Notes under the pieces: model-generated
The model's database searches: none
What the model was told of the DNA's origin: nothing
The model's input: the letters and a program-made list of their open reading frames with translations, nothing else
Part shown: positions 29,933 through 40,324 of the stretch, piece after piece
Numbering within the stretch: the first letter of the stretch is position 1
Layout of the letters: each line of letters opens with the position of its first letter
Source: Azolla caroliniana
Lineage: Eukaryota; Polypodiophyta
Direction: 5' to 3'
Assembly: GCA_043228905.1 (NCBI GenBank)
Contig: JBHGNT010000016.1
Location: forward strand, 10,354,001 to 10,418,000
DNA length: 64,000 nucleotides
Translations under genes and position numbers: made by a program

Positions 29933-30945
29933 CTAACGGTCATAACATGAATAATCCTTTTGCTCGTCCGAGTAGCCAATGAGAATGCACTTTGTGGATT
30001 CCGTATCTAGCTTCCTTTGCTTCTCATTCGGCACATGCACATAGGCAATGTTGCTAAACACCCTCAAGTGTCCCAGATTCGGTTTCTTCCCAAAATACAA
30101 CTCTTGTGGTGACACTCCTCCATTTGCAGATGTTCGATTCTGCAGGTAGACGACCGTCAGGACCACTTCCGCCCAATAAAACTTTTTCAAATGCATCTCT
30201 TCAAGCATCGCCCATGCCGCTTCTTGTATCATCTAATTCTTCCGCTCGGCCATGTCGTTCTGCTCCGGTGTGTTTCTACAAGAGAGATCTCGTCGAATTC
30301 CTTCCTTTTGCATATAACTCGAGAACTGGTCAGAAAAGTACTCTTTTCCGCCAGGACCTTAGGCACTTGATCTTCCTTCTGGATTCCCTTTCAGCAAGGC
30401 TCTTCACTTTCAGGAAACAGGCAAAGACTTTGTTGTTCTTCCCAATCAAGCACAACCAAGTGTACCAATTGTAGTCATCGATGAAGGGTACAAAATAATG
30501 GCTTCATCCGATATTCAAGTTTTGTGCCTGTCCCCACACATCCGAATAGATTAATTGGAGCCGATTCCTGCTCTGATTTCGTTCGTTGGGCAATGGAAGT
30601 CGGTGTTGCTTCTCTAACTGGCAGGCTTCACAGACTTAATTGTTTTGGCCACTGAATTTTGGTAATCCAAACACAATGTTCTTTATCTGCATCTCCTGAA
30701 GTCACGGGAAGTTCACATGACTGAACCGTTTGTCCCATAGGTCGATATTGGACTTGACCTTTTTCTCTTTCGCGAACATAGAGGTTCCTATTTCTTTGGT
30801 GTCAAGGATAAACATCCTACTGTTACGGCGCCCTTACGCAATAATTTGGCCTCTCTTCCTCGATGAAGCACCCAAGATGTGTGAATCGAACTTGCAACCC
30901 CTGGTCGATAATTTGCCCGATCGACACTAGGTTCTTTGTAACTAT
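29933..30945 (-). pseudogene. copia 4 protease end, pre-integrase and integrase
   Basis: From 30945: IVTKNLVSIGQIIDQGLQVR, then MFILDT, the pre-integrase (LWDKRFSH-like), CQLEKQHRLP, YSDVWGQ and the integrase end VVYLQNRTSANGGVSPQELY (open 30232-29933), then ILIGYSDEQKDY. Many stops. The first residues continue exactly the protease broken off at 36880. Confidence 0.83.
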
Positions 30946-31344
30946 TGTTACCGATTAGGAACACGGTCTGCGGTCAGTCCTTCGACCTAGACCTCCAAGT
31001 GATTGTGAAACAAGGAATGTTCCCCGTAACCTAGCAACGTATAAGGGAGACGGCTACAACCGACTCCTTATCAGTGGTTACACACTCACGTTCTTACACT
31101 CTCAAGTATTCCAGACACACAGTAGATTAGCCGTAGCTATACACAGATTTTCAGAGAAGATAGAATTCTATTACGATACGCTTCTTTACATTCCAAAATT
31201 ACACGCCCCCTCTATCAGAGGTTTTCTGCCCTTTATATATGCAGGGTCTTTTTAGCCGTTCACGCTTCCTGGCATGCGTTATGATCTTATATTATTTCTT
31301 ATTCATACGCTCATGTCCGTCAGTTACTATTCCGGCGGACAACA
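30946..31344 (-). repeat. 3' LTR of E3 (399 bp)
   Basis: TGTTGTCCGCCGG...CGGTAACA on the minus strand. It is colinear with 36439-36879 but lacks about 30 bp and about 10 bp present there. CTTTATATATGCAGGG on the plus strand marks the TATA region. Confidence 0.9.
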
Positions 31345-31377
31345 CCTGGCACGCTTGTGGGACAGTGCCCTGGCACG

Positions 31378-32242
31378 TCAAACCCATCCCGTTAATCTTC
31401 TTCCAAAATGGTCCGGATGTTTGGCTATGCTACGGTGTCTGTGTTTGGAGGCGACGTAGGGCCCGTAGGTGCATCGTGGTGTGGTTCCCCTGTTTGGTCG
31501 GGATGGGAATAGCACCGTAAGGTGTTGTTGTATGATCGGCCTGAGCTTCTTGCCTCCCTGATACACATGCAGGCCTTCCCTTAACGTCGGCCATGTGATG
31601 ACCCCCCAATCGACCGAATAGCCTTCAAAGGTATCAATAATGATACCCGCCTTCTGCTTGGGCATCCCATATGTGTTGACGTGTATGCAGTCGACCTCTA
31701 ACAGGAACTTGGTGACTTCATGGAAGAAGGGATCCGGGATCTGCTTCGTTCTATAGGCCTTAGCGGAGGAGGAATATGGACCGAAATATCTTTGCAGCGC
31801 CTCTGAAGGAGGGATTTCGAAATGCCTTTCGCCTAGCGATGATAGGTCCAACTTTTTCCGGATGGAAGAGTTGGTGATCGTGTCGATGTTAAGCTTTCTG
31901 GCGATGTCCATGGCATCCGGGTGTGGAGGTGCCTTTGCAACCCGGATGTACCCATCCAGGCGTTTCTCCACGAGCCATCAACGTTAAGGCAGTAGAGATG
32001 AAGATCGGCATCGCCAGAGTAGGTTCGTGGGGAGGAGACTGGTGGTTGCGGTGGGCTGGAGCTCTGTGATAGGATGGAGGAGAAGGTGAGGGGGAGGAGC
32101 GATGGGAGCCCTGATAGTTAGAAGGTGGGTTTCTGTTTTCTGCAAAAGATCTTCTATTTCCTTCTTTTTGTGGCTTAGGGTTCATTGGGCAGTGAGCCAT
32201 CGTGGTGCCGCGTCTTCTTGATCTAGGAGTTTGTGCATGCAT
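31378..32242 (-). CDS. extra ORF between E3 pol and 3' LTR, function unknown
   Basis: Two overlapping open pieces (32242-31889 and 31971-31378) that join through one frameshift near 31972 into about 280 residues. The N-terminal part is basic and Pro/Ser-rich (PSPSPPSYHRAPAHRNHQSP). The C-terminal part is globular-looking: ARKLNIDTITNSSIRKKLDL, PPSEALQRYFGPYSSSAKAY, FLLEVDCIHVNTYGMPKQKA, WPTLREGLHVYQGGKKL. I do not recognise the fold. I see no signal peptide or clear membrane span, so it is not an obvious env. Tat/Ogre-type gypsy elements are known to carry extra ORFs, which fits the tRNA-Arg primer. Confidence 0.6.
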
Positions 32243-32358
32243 TTAGTCCTTTTTCTTTAATAGTGTCGCTATCTTCTCTCTCTCTTTTTTCTTCTTCTTT
32301 TTTCATAACGGTTACATACAACCTATTTTTACATTATGATACAAGTGGGGCCGTCCAC

Positions 32359-33490
32359 TTACGCCGCAGGTTCTCCGGCTTTGTCTTGTCCAGCGTTGAA
32401 TGGGTTAGGTGGCATAGGGCCCAGGTAAGGTTTAAGGCGAAACCCATTCACCTTTTGCCGTAATACTTCCCCGACCAGTGTACCTAGTTGGATTGTGCCT
32501 TGTTCCGCTCCAATTATCCAGTACAGGCTTGTCCAGCGGAATCGTAACTTCCCTGGCATATGGCCCATGCGGGTTTGGAAAACCAGCACCGCTCGACTGA
32601 CGGTGAAATCCTTTTCCCTTGCGTTCCGATGTCGACCCACAAACGCTTTATGCCGTCGTTGTTCATGCTCCAACACAGCCATGCTCTGTACGCGTTTTTC
32701 CCCGAGTTCAAGTAGCTGGTGGAGCCATACCTCCTCTGACTTGGCTTCCGATAGTCAGTCTCGTACCTGAATCCGCAAACTGGGTATCTGAAATTCTACC
32801 GGCATCACAGCCTCCAGCCCAAACACTAGTCGAAACGGTGTTGACTGTATGCTTTGCTTGTAGCTGGTTCTGTACTCCCATAACGCACTCTGTAATTTAG
32901 TATCCCAGTCCGTTCTATTTTCATTGATGATTTTCTTCAAGATGGTCTGCAACGTCTTGTTGGTGGATTCCGCTAACCCATTCGCCTGTGGATAATATGG
33001 CGTACTCTTCTTGTGGACTACGGCGTAATGATGTGTTAGTTCCCAAACCACCATATTGAGAAAGTGGCTCCCCTGGTCACTGATGAGCTCAATCAGACAT
33101 CCGAACCGGCACCAGATGTGCTCGTAAAGGAATCTCATTGTGACGGCCGCCGTATTTTCTCGTAGTGCCTTTGCTTCTACCCACTTGGTGCAATAATCTA
33201 TGGCTACCAATATGTATTTATTGCCCGTACGGGCTGTCGCCGGTGTGAAGGGGCCCACAAAATCCAATCCCCACTTTTGGAAGGGGTCTAACGGTAATAC
33301 GGGCTGGTGTGGCACCCTTGCGCCCTCCGTGGGTTGGCCCATCCATTGACACAAATCACACTTTCCACAACACTCAAATGCATCCTTCTGCGTTGTTGGC
33401 CACCATAGGCCTGCCTGCCATATTCTCCAGGCTGTAACATCGCCCGCATAATGGCCGCCTGTCGTGCCACAGTGCGCCTCCCGTAAAACT
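32359..33490 (-). pseudogene. E3 integrase
   Basis: The zinc finger EAHCGTTGGHYAG ... CCGKCDLCQW (about 33480-33340) leads into the core (open 33354-32755): FQKWGLDFVGPF (first Asp), ELISDQGSHF (second Asp) and YYPQANGLAESTNKTLQTIL (Glu). After a stop, the C-terminal domain MAVLEHEQRRHKAFVGRHRN, TRMGHMPGKLRF and EVLRQKVNGFRLKPYLGPMP ends at 32359. All three catalytic residues are present; stops separate the finger, core and tail. Confidence 0.87.
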
Positions 33491-33495
33491 ACTTC

Positions 33496-34200
33496 TTACT
33501 CATCCTGACATACCCCACATCGCGAAATGTCGTCACTTCCTTTGTGATATAAAATTCCTTCTACGAGGCAGAAGTTACGGCTTTGGACGGCTAGTCGTTT
33601 CTTCTCGTCCGTGCGTAATTGTGGTGGAGCCAGTCCCGTAGTCAAAAAGTATGTCATTTCAATAAGCCACCGGTTCGGAAAGGTCGATTCCATTCTTTCT
33701 GCCAGTGCTACTACCCGCAGGATGTCCGCGTCCGGAAAATCGTCATCGTCCTTCTGTACTGTTTCTCCATTATCGAGTCTGCTCAAAAAATCTGCCACTA
33801 CGTGTAGCCACGAGTCATCCCCGTATTTTGCCCCCCGGTCAGTGCTGAATTACAAAACCGAATTCTTGAAGCAGCAGCATCCATCGCGCCAATTTCCCTG
33901 TCAGGGCTTGTTTCTCCACCAAATACAGCAGCACCGAATGATCCACGTGGAACGTGAATTTCCTCCCCAATAAATAATGCCGGAATTTATTGATGCTATA
34001 GATCATCCCTAGCGCCTCGCGCTCTGTTGTGGAATAGTTGTTGATAATTTGCGACTAGCGTACTACACTGGCCGGTACCAGTTTGGTTCGGTGAGCTGCA
34101 TTAGCACACTCCCTTTTGCTATGTCCGAGGCGTCGACGAACACGTGGAATGTCTTCGCCCAAACTGGTCGTTGTACAATGGGGGCTTGTGTGAGCATTAT
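33496..34200 (-). pseudogene. E3 RNase H and connection
   Basis: The minus strand shows AKTFHVFVDASDIAKGSVLM, then frameshifted YSTTEREALGMIYSINKFRH, ALTGKLARWMLLLQEFGF and the open piece 33798-33496 (MADFLSRLDNGETVQKDDDD), which joins RNase H to integrase. Its first 170 bp (34206-34037) are the source of the displaced copy at 36188-36357. Confidence 0.82.
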
Positions 34201-34201
34201 C

Positions 34202-36181
34202 TTAAGAGCCTCCTAGGCCTTGTCCTCCGTTGCGGTCCATTGGAAGGGAGTTCGATGCACGATAGCATGTAACGGCGTGGCGAAGTCCGCCAAATATTGT
34301 ATCATCCGACTGCCACCGTATTTGTCCTAAAAACCGACCGAGTGATTTCGTGTTTGTCGGAGTTTTGGCTTGCGTAATCGCGGAGATCTTGTTCGGATCA
34401 ACCGCTATTCCCTCCTTGCTGACTATATGGCCTAGGAGAGTCCTATTGGTCACGCCGAGGGCACATTTCGCGGGATTTAGGCTTAAGCGTGCGGTGCGGC
34501 AACGTTCCAGGCACAGTGGCAGATGCGTAAAATGGTCTATTGTTCTCCCATATACCGCAAAGTCGTCTAAAAAAACTTGCATGAACGCCGGAATATATTC
34601 CCCAAAGATCTCCGTAATTGTCCGTTGAAATGTTGTCACCGCCATCTTTAGCCCGAACATCATGACGATTGCCACAAAGACTCCCCAGTCCGTGACAAAT
34701 GTCGTCTTCTCTTGGTCCTCGGGATGCATGCGTACCTGGTTATACCCACTGAAGCCATCTAAAAAACTGTACATCTCATGTCCTACGACGGCGTCCAGTA
34801 CGCTATCAGTGAATGGTAAAGGGAATGCGTCTGTAATGGTTACGACATTTAATTTTTGGTAATCCATGCATACCCGTATTTTGTCGTTTTTCTTTGGAAC
34901 GACTACTATCAGACTTAACCATGTGGCTTGTTTAACTGGACGTCTGAACCCCGCCTTTAGGAGTTTGTCAATTTCTTCTTTTATGCGGGTCACGTAGTTC
35001 AGGTTCATGCGGTAGCGGCGCTGTTGGACGGGTTTTGCGTCGGTTGCTAAATTGATCTTATGTTGATAGAACTTGGGATCTAACCCCTTCATGTCCTCGT
35101 GAGCCCAAGCGAACACATCTTTATATTTCTTGAGTAGTGCGATCATCGTGTTTCTCTGGTCCGACCTTAATTCCTTTGTGATGGAGAGGAAACGGGGTTC
35201 TGACTCCGTACCCACATTTACTTCTTCCAAGGCGGAGGCGGTGACTCGTCGTGAAATTTCCATTTCCCTTTCGAATGCCGCTCGTGCTCTTCTGAGTTCC
35301 AATATGGACTCTAGGTTTGGTTCGTAAGCCTCATCGTGGAGAATAGTGGTCATGGCATATTCTACCGCGGTTGTGATGACGTCGATTTCGAACAGCGGAA
35401 TGATCCGAGGGTGCTCATCTAGGTATGCCTCTAATTCTGCATCCTCCACCCCAACCAACATATTTATATCTTCTGCGTCGCCCTTCTCGGCTCCTGGTGG
35501 TGTGTGCCGATCCCTTGGTGCGACTTGCTCCTCACGGTTCGGCCTTGTTTGTCGGAACGCACGCGGTGGTTGTTGTTGGTCCTGGCGTGGTTCTTGGTGT
35601 CGCTCATCTCCCGAGCTTTCGTCGTATTGCTGGTGGGCTCGATATTGCCGCGGCTTCCCACGATAACCATTGAAGCCGCCACGTTTGTTTGTCGGCCGGT
35701 GATTCTCATAGAGTCGGCCCCCTTTAGCATAACTCGGAGGTCCACGATAATCCTCATCCTCTAGTTCATCTTCCTCGGAATCGTTGTGATTCTGGCGATT
35801 CTGGTGGTGCCGGTCGTCACATGGGTTGCGATCCACATACCGTGGTCGGCCTTCTTGCCTCCTTTGTTCAGTACGGCGTGGGGGACGCTGTGTGTCCATG
35901 TTGTGTATTGTGGGAACGGCTCTGTTCAACATATTGTATTCGCATTGGTCGGCTGTGTGAGCCTTCGAGTGGCAGATTGGGCAGTGGATTTGCATGTTGC
36001 AGTCCACTGCGGAATGCCCCGAGTTCAAGCAAATCGTGCATTGGATTGCTTGACGAAACTGGCGTTCCTCGTCCTGGGGTAACGCTCGTCGTACGGAGGA
36101 CATAGAAAACCTTTCCTCCTCCTCCTCCAACTCGAGTTGTAACGCTTGTTCAATGACCATATCCACCGTTTCCCCTTTCAC
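34202..36181 (-). CDS. E3 Gag C-terminal part, protease remnant and RT (659 aa ORF)
   Basis: A long intact frame. Residues 1-90 are late Gag with two CCHC knuckles (CTICLNSGHSAVDC and CPICHSKAHTADQC), followed by an Arg/Gln-rich spacer. The protease active site is absent: the frame passes from the spacer to EDINMLVGVEDAELEAYLDE, the linker after protease, so about 400 bp were lost in frame. RT then runs from about residue 340: FAWAHEDMKGLDPKFYQHKI, LLKAGFRRPVKQATWLS, IRVCMDYQKLNVVTI, SFLDGFSGYNQVRMHPEDQE and VFLDDFAVYG (FLDD box). The start Met is not the natural Gag start, since the N-terminal half is missing and the RNase H fragment lies in its place. Confidence 0.85.
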   Translation of the reverse strand: MKGETVDMVIEQALQLELEEEEERFSMSSVRRALPQDEERQFRQAIQCTICLNSGHSAVDCNMQIHCPICHSKAHTADQCEYNMLNRAVPTIHNMDTQRPPRRTEQRRQEGRPRYVDRNPCDDRHHQNRQNHNDSEEDELEDEDYRGPPSYAKGGRLYENHRPTNKRGGFNGYRGKPRQYRAHQQYDESSGDERHQEPRQDQQQPPRAFRQTRPNREEQVAPRDRHTPPGAEKGDAEDINMLVGVEDAELEAYLDEHPRIIPLFEIDVITTAVEYAMTTILHDEAYEPNLESILELRRARAAFEREMEISRRVTASALEEVNVGTESEPRFLSITKELRSDQRNTMIALLKKYKDVFAWAHEDMKGLDPKFYQHKINLATDAKPVQQRRYRMNLNYVTRIKEEIDKLLKAGFRRPVKQATWLSLIVVVPKKNDKIRVCMDYQKLNVVTITDAFPLPFTDSVLDAVVGHEMYSFLDGFSGYNQVRMHPEDQEKTTFVTDWGVFVAIVMMFGLKMAVTTFQRTITEIFGEYIPAFMQVFLDDFAVYGRTIDHFTHLPLCLERCRTARLSLNPAKCALGVTNRTLLGHIVSKEGIAVDPNKISAITQAKTPTNTKSLGRFLGQIRWQSDDTIFGGLRHAVTCYRASNSLPMDRNGGQGLGGS

Positions 36182-36187
36182 GCTATT

Positions 36188-36357
36188 GTTGTTGATAATT
36201 TGCGACTATCGTAGTACATTGGCCACTACCAGTTTGGTTCAGTGAGCTACATTAGCGCACTCCCTATTGCTATGTTCGAGGCGTCGACGAACACGTGGAA
36301 TGGCTTCGCCAATACTGGTGGTTGTATGACGGGGGCCTGTGTGAGCATTATCTTAAG
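36188..36357 (-). repeat. displaced second copy of 170 bp of the E3 RNase H
   Basis: Colinear with 34037-34206 at roughly 88% identity by eye, sharing GTCGACGAACACGTGGAATG and ending at the same GTGAGCATTATCTTAAG. One base separates it from the tRNA copy. On the other side it joins late gag directly. Confidence 0.9.
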
Positions 36358-36358
36358 T

Positions 36359-36431
36359 GCACTTGTGGCCTAATGGATAAGGCATTTGACTTCTAATCAA
36401 GGGATTGTGGGTTCGAGTCCCACCGGGTGTG
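36359..36431 (+). tRNA. tRNA-Arg (UCU) copy with CCA, at the primer site of E3
   Basis: A complete 73-nt cloverleaf: acceptor GCACTTG/CGGGTGT (with three G-U pairs), D-stem GCCT/AGGC, anticodon stem TTTGA/TCAAG with loop CTTCTAA (anticodon TCT), 5-nt variable loop, T-arm GTGGG TTCGAGT CCCAC and discriminator G. It is followed by CCA (36432-36434), which plant nuclear tRNA genes do not encode, then AAAG and the LTR. On the minus strand the primer site TGGCACACCCGG is simply the first part of this copy. I infer a reverse-transcribed primer rather than a host gene, though its internal A and B boxes could still be active. Confidence 0.85.
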
Positions 36432-36438
36432 CCAAAAG

Positions 36439-36879
36439 TGTTACCGATTAAGAACACGGTCTGCAATCAGTCCTTCGACCTAGACCTCCAAGTGATTGGG
36501 AAACAAGGAATGGTGGCGTCTATGCGTAATACGTAGGGGAATGTTCCTCGTAACCTAGTAGCATATAAGGGAGATGGCTACAACCGACTCCTTATAAGTG
36601 GTTACACACTCACGTTCTTACACTCTTAGGTATTCCAGACACACAGTAGATTAGTCGTAGCTATACACAGATTTTCAGAGAAGATAGAATTCTATTACGA
36701 TACGCTTCTTTACATTCCAAAATTACACGCCCCCTCTATCAGAGGTTTTCTGCCCTTTATATATGTAAGGTCTTTTTAGCCGTTCACGCTTCCTACGTGA
36801 ACCGTTACATGCGTTATGATCTTATATTATTTCTTATTCCTACGCTCTTGTCCGTCGGTTACTATTCCGGCGGACAACA
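36439..36879 (-). repeat. 5' LTR of E3 (441 bp)
   Basis: TGTTGTCCGCCGG...CGGTAACA on the minus strand, followed by CTTT and the primer site. It shares the TATATATAAAGG promoter region and the rest of its length with 30946-31344. Confidence 0.9.
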
Positions 36880-37445
36880 ACTGTCAGAACCTGCAGCATC
36901 TTCATAAGTTTCCCTTTCTATCCGACATGGCTAAGGGGAACTTCTCCAACTTGTTTGATTGGGTGCGGAGTGTCCTCTCCGATTTTGACCACTCCTGGTT
37001 GCTCCAGTTTCTCTAGATATGAGAACCATTCTTCATGGATCCCCATATGTTTTGTCACTTTGGAGTCAACGTAACACACCTCATATGATTGTGAGGGGGT
37101 CTTCTTCATCGCGTTAGCCTTGTGCTTCATCACAAAGTCTGGCTCTTTTCCGGTTTTTCCTATTCCGAATCCTCCGATCCTTCAGTGTAGTGCGACTTTT
37201 GCCAATTCCTATGTTCGGCTTTGCCGGATCCGAATTTGTCTGAATCAGTATGCTTCTTCAACGGAGTTACTGACGCCGAGAGCCACGCTTGGTTGTTCCT
37301 CAATGATTGGAACTTAAACCATATGTTGTAGTGACTTCCAAAAATGGAAACCCACGCATCAAAAATCTCAGAGTTAGGGTTAGCCCTGGATGGGCGAGCT
37401 GCCTGCTGACATTCCTCGCTCGACATCACGTTGTTCGTCTCCTTC
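36880..37445 (-). pseudogene. copia 4 gag end and protease
   Basis: The open piece 37133-36918 encodes SQSYEVCYVDSKVTKHMGIH and EEWFSYLEKLEQPGVVKIGE. The usual active-site DSGAT is DSKVT, so the protease is dead. Upstream (37429-37160) is linker sequence with FDAWVSIFGSHYNIWFKFQS. It ends at E3 and resumes at 30945. Confidence 0.8.
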
Positions 37446-37509
37446 GACCAACTCTAATCGTCATTTTTACACTTCTTTCATCGAAGCATTCCCCAATGCG
37501 AGATCATCA

Positions 37510-38480
37510 GCTAGTTTTATACAATCAAATAACTGCCGCAAGAGTCCGTGACTGACTTCAGCTTGCGGTTCAAGGGTTTACGACTATAGCTAGCATGCGC
37601 TCCGACGGAGGACGTGGCAAAAGAAATATTTTTGGTGGCAGTATCTCGACCCCTCCTACCAACATTAAATATGCAAAATCTCATGGGCCAAACGACGGAT
37701 GCGATCATAGAACGACCATTGCAACTTGAGTTAGAAGAGGAGGACGATGGGATGTCTATGGCATCGCTCCATCAAGCACTACCCAGGGACGAGGAATACC
37801 ATTTCCACCAAGCCATTCAATGCACGATCTGCTTGAGCTCAAGGCACGCCGTGGTGGATTGTAATATGCAAATCCATTGCCCCATTAGTTATTCACGGGC
37901 GCACACGGTGGATCAGTGCGAATATAACATGCTAAATAGGCCCACACCGTCAGTCCGTAGTATGGAGCCTCAACGGCCTTACCACAACAACGACCAAGGC
38001 CGACACGAGGAGTGCTACCGTAACACGGAGCGGAATTAGTGTGCGGGAAGGCCAAACCGCCTTCGTCGCAACAACGATCCTTATTCGGAGGAAGAGGAGT
38101 ATCCGAGCAATGACCGCTACAATCCCCGGGCGTACCACCAAAAATCGCAGCGGACAGGCAGAACCCCTTTTGCACGGGGGTAATCACCAATCACAGAACC
38201 ACGATAACCACGATGAAAGCTTGGAGGAAGAATAGTGTCAGGATAGTCGTTGTGAATATAGCCAGAAGCCCCGCAACAACAGGTGCTTCTAGCGACTCCG
38301 GGTAGAACCGATGACACTTATGGAAACCACCGTAGCCCCGGTCATTGAAAAAGGTGAGTCCAGTGTGCACTGTTTAATTTGTAAATAATCAGGTCATCAC
38401 ACAACTCAATGCTCACGTTGCGATAAAGGGAAAGGGTCAGCGGTGAATACGATCACGTCAAACTTTCGATAGGTTACAAC
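37510..38480 (+). pseudogene. E1 Gag, C-terminal half
   Basis: Starts within SVTDFSLRFKGLR. The open run 37614-38039 has LEEEDDGMSMASLHQALPRD, knuckle 1 CTICLSSRHAVVDC (Gly changed to Arg before His) and knuckle 2 CPISYSRAHTVDQC (second Cys lost). A third knuckle, CLICK-stop-SGHHTTQC, is near 38373-38415. Several frameshifts follow 38039. Confidence 0.8.
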
Positions 38481-38759
38481 CCCCAGTAGGGCGAAAAACA
38501 CTGACTGGGCGGAACAAGACGAGATCCACAAACTTGCACGAGTTTGGGTAGAAAAGGCAAATGAAACTAATGTGGAACGCATTAGGCAAGAGTCGGGCCA
38601 CAATACCAGACATACAAAAGACACGGTATTGATGCAAGATCCGATATGGCAAACACTGGCCGATCGCGAAATTACACTGACCATGGACAAATTATTACGA
38701 CTTGTCCCTCGATTCTGACAAACCGTAGAAAATTATACAAAGTCTAGCACAGACCCAGT

Positions 38760-39492
38760 CATGGTTGATCACCACAATCTAGCCATCAAGGTGGTGTTGT
38801 AGGGGCAAGACATAACGAGATGCATTGTCGATGGCAGTTCCGAGGTGAATGTGATCAATAAAACCACATGTAACCGCCTCGGTATTACAGAATGGGAAGC
38901 GTGCCCATTTTGGCTCCGAATAGTAGACATTGTTCCGTCAGACCATTGGGGTTGGTCTGGAAGCTAAGGATCATAATTAGCAGTCATACCTTTGAAATTT
39001 CTGCCATTGTGTTGGCTTTGGACGTATCAGGGGTGTATCCTATCTTGTTAGGAAGACTATGGTTGCGTTCTGCTAATATCAAGCAAAACTAGCAGCACAA
39101 CTACATTAGCTTCCGACGAGGGCGAAGCAAGGTCCGGATACCAACACACGAAACCTCCGCCTGCAGGAAAGCAATAACGCCAAAGAAGTTAATATGTTGG
39201 AAGGGTTAGAGGATACGGAACTCGTGGCATACCTGGACGAAAATCCGCGGATAGGACCGTTGTTTGAGATACACGTACTCGAAACAACTAGTGTGTACGT
39301 CCCAACGAGTGCTCCGAACGAAGAAGACCACGAACCAGATCCTGAATCGGTGTTGGAACTGAGTAAAGCACGGGAGGCATTCGAGAGGGAAATGGAAATC
39401 TCGTGTAGAGTCACAATGTTGACCTTGGAGGAAATCAATGTAGGGTCAGCCGAGGCACCAAGGCTACTAATGATTGCAAAGGATCTGATGTA
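38760..39492 (+). pseudogene. E1 protease and linker
   Basis: The protease active site reads CIVDGSSEVNVINKTTCNRL (about 38820-38880); this family has DGGS-type rather than D(S/T)G sites. EACPFWLRIVDI and GVYPILLGRLWLRSANIKQN follow. The linker 39194-39493 (MLEGLEDTELVAYLDENPRI, then EISCRVTMLTLEEINVG) parallels those in Ea, E3 and H. It ends in TAA before RT. Confidence 0.82.
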
Positions 39493-39502
39493 AAGGGAAA
39501 AA

Positions 39503-40324
39503 GTGGCCATGTCTGATTTATTACGGGAGTTTAAAGATGTCTTTGCATGGTCACATGATGACATGAAAGGGTTGGACCCAAAATTCTACCAACACAAAAT
39601 TAATTTGGCCACGAATACGAAATCAGTTCAACAGAGATGTTATTGTATGAACCCAAATTACGTGGCACGCGTAAAGGAGGAAATCGACAAACTCTTGAAA
39701 GTGGGGTTTATTCGGCCAGTAAAACAAGCCACATGGCTTAGCCCAATAGTGGTTGTACCAAAAAAAAATGGCAAAATCCGAGTGTGTGTCGATTACCGCA
39801 AGTTAAACTTCGTCACAATCATAGACGCATTCCCCTTGCCATTTATGGATAGTGTACTAGACGTGGTCGCAGGTCACGACATGTACAGTTTTCTGGATGG
39901 GTTTAGCGGGTATAACCAAATACGCATGCACCCTGAAGATCAGGAGAAAACTACTTTCGTAACTGAATGGGGCATCTTTGTGGTGGTGATAATGATGTTC
40001 GGATTAAAAACCGCTCTAGCCACGTTCCAACGCGCCATTGCAGAGAATTTTTGTGAGTCACTTCATCCCTGCGTTCATGCAAGTCTTCCTCGATGCGAGT
40101 GGATCACTTGAGCCATCTAAGGCTATGTTTAGAACAATGTCGTACATCGCAGCTCAGTCTCAATCCGGCCAAGTGTGCATTCGGGATTACAAGCGGAGCC
40201 CTTTTCAGGCAAATAGTGAGCAAGGACGGTATTGTGGTGGATCCCGGCAAAATCGAAGCCATAGTCGAGGCTAAAAACCCTAGTAATGCAAAGGCCCTTA
40301 GCCATTTTTGGGGCAAATCTGTAT
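39503..40324 (+). pseudogene. E1 reverse transcriptase, active site deleted
   Basis: The open run 39503-40111 has MKGLDPKFYQHKINLATNTK, LLKVGFIRPVKQATWLSPIV, IRVCVDYRKLNFVTIIDAFP and SFLDGFSGYNQIRMHPEDQE. After a frameshift near 40045, FMQVFLDA lacks the second catalytic Asp and about eight residues. The thumb continues in 40093-40324 to KALSHFWGKS, where the LTR starts. Confidence 0.85.

Larger units (their letters stand above)
30946..36879 (-). mobile_element. Ty3/gypsy element E3 with two LTRs, extra ORF and captured tRNA
   Basis: Minus-strand order: 5' LTR (36879-36439), primer site continuing into a whole tRNA (36434-36359), a displaced RNase H fragment (36357-36188), gag-pol (36181-34202), RNase H, integrase, an extra ORF (32242-31378) and the 3' LTR (31344-30946). 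Flanks are ACTAT (30941-30945) and ACTGT (36880-36884), a 5-bp target duplication with one change. It interrupts copia 4. The N-terminal half of gag is missing. Confidence 0.88.
29083..37445 (-). mobile_element. Ty1/copia element 4, interrupted by gypsy E3
   Basis: Minus-strand order: gag end and protease (37445-36880), [gypsy E3], the rest of protease, pre-integrase and integrase (30945-29933), then a tail and the 3' LTR (29588-29083). RT and RNase H are deleted, since the integrase passes directly into the tail. The 5' LTR is lost beyond 37445, where gypsy E1 begins. Confidence 0.85.
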
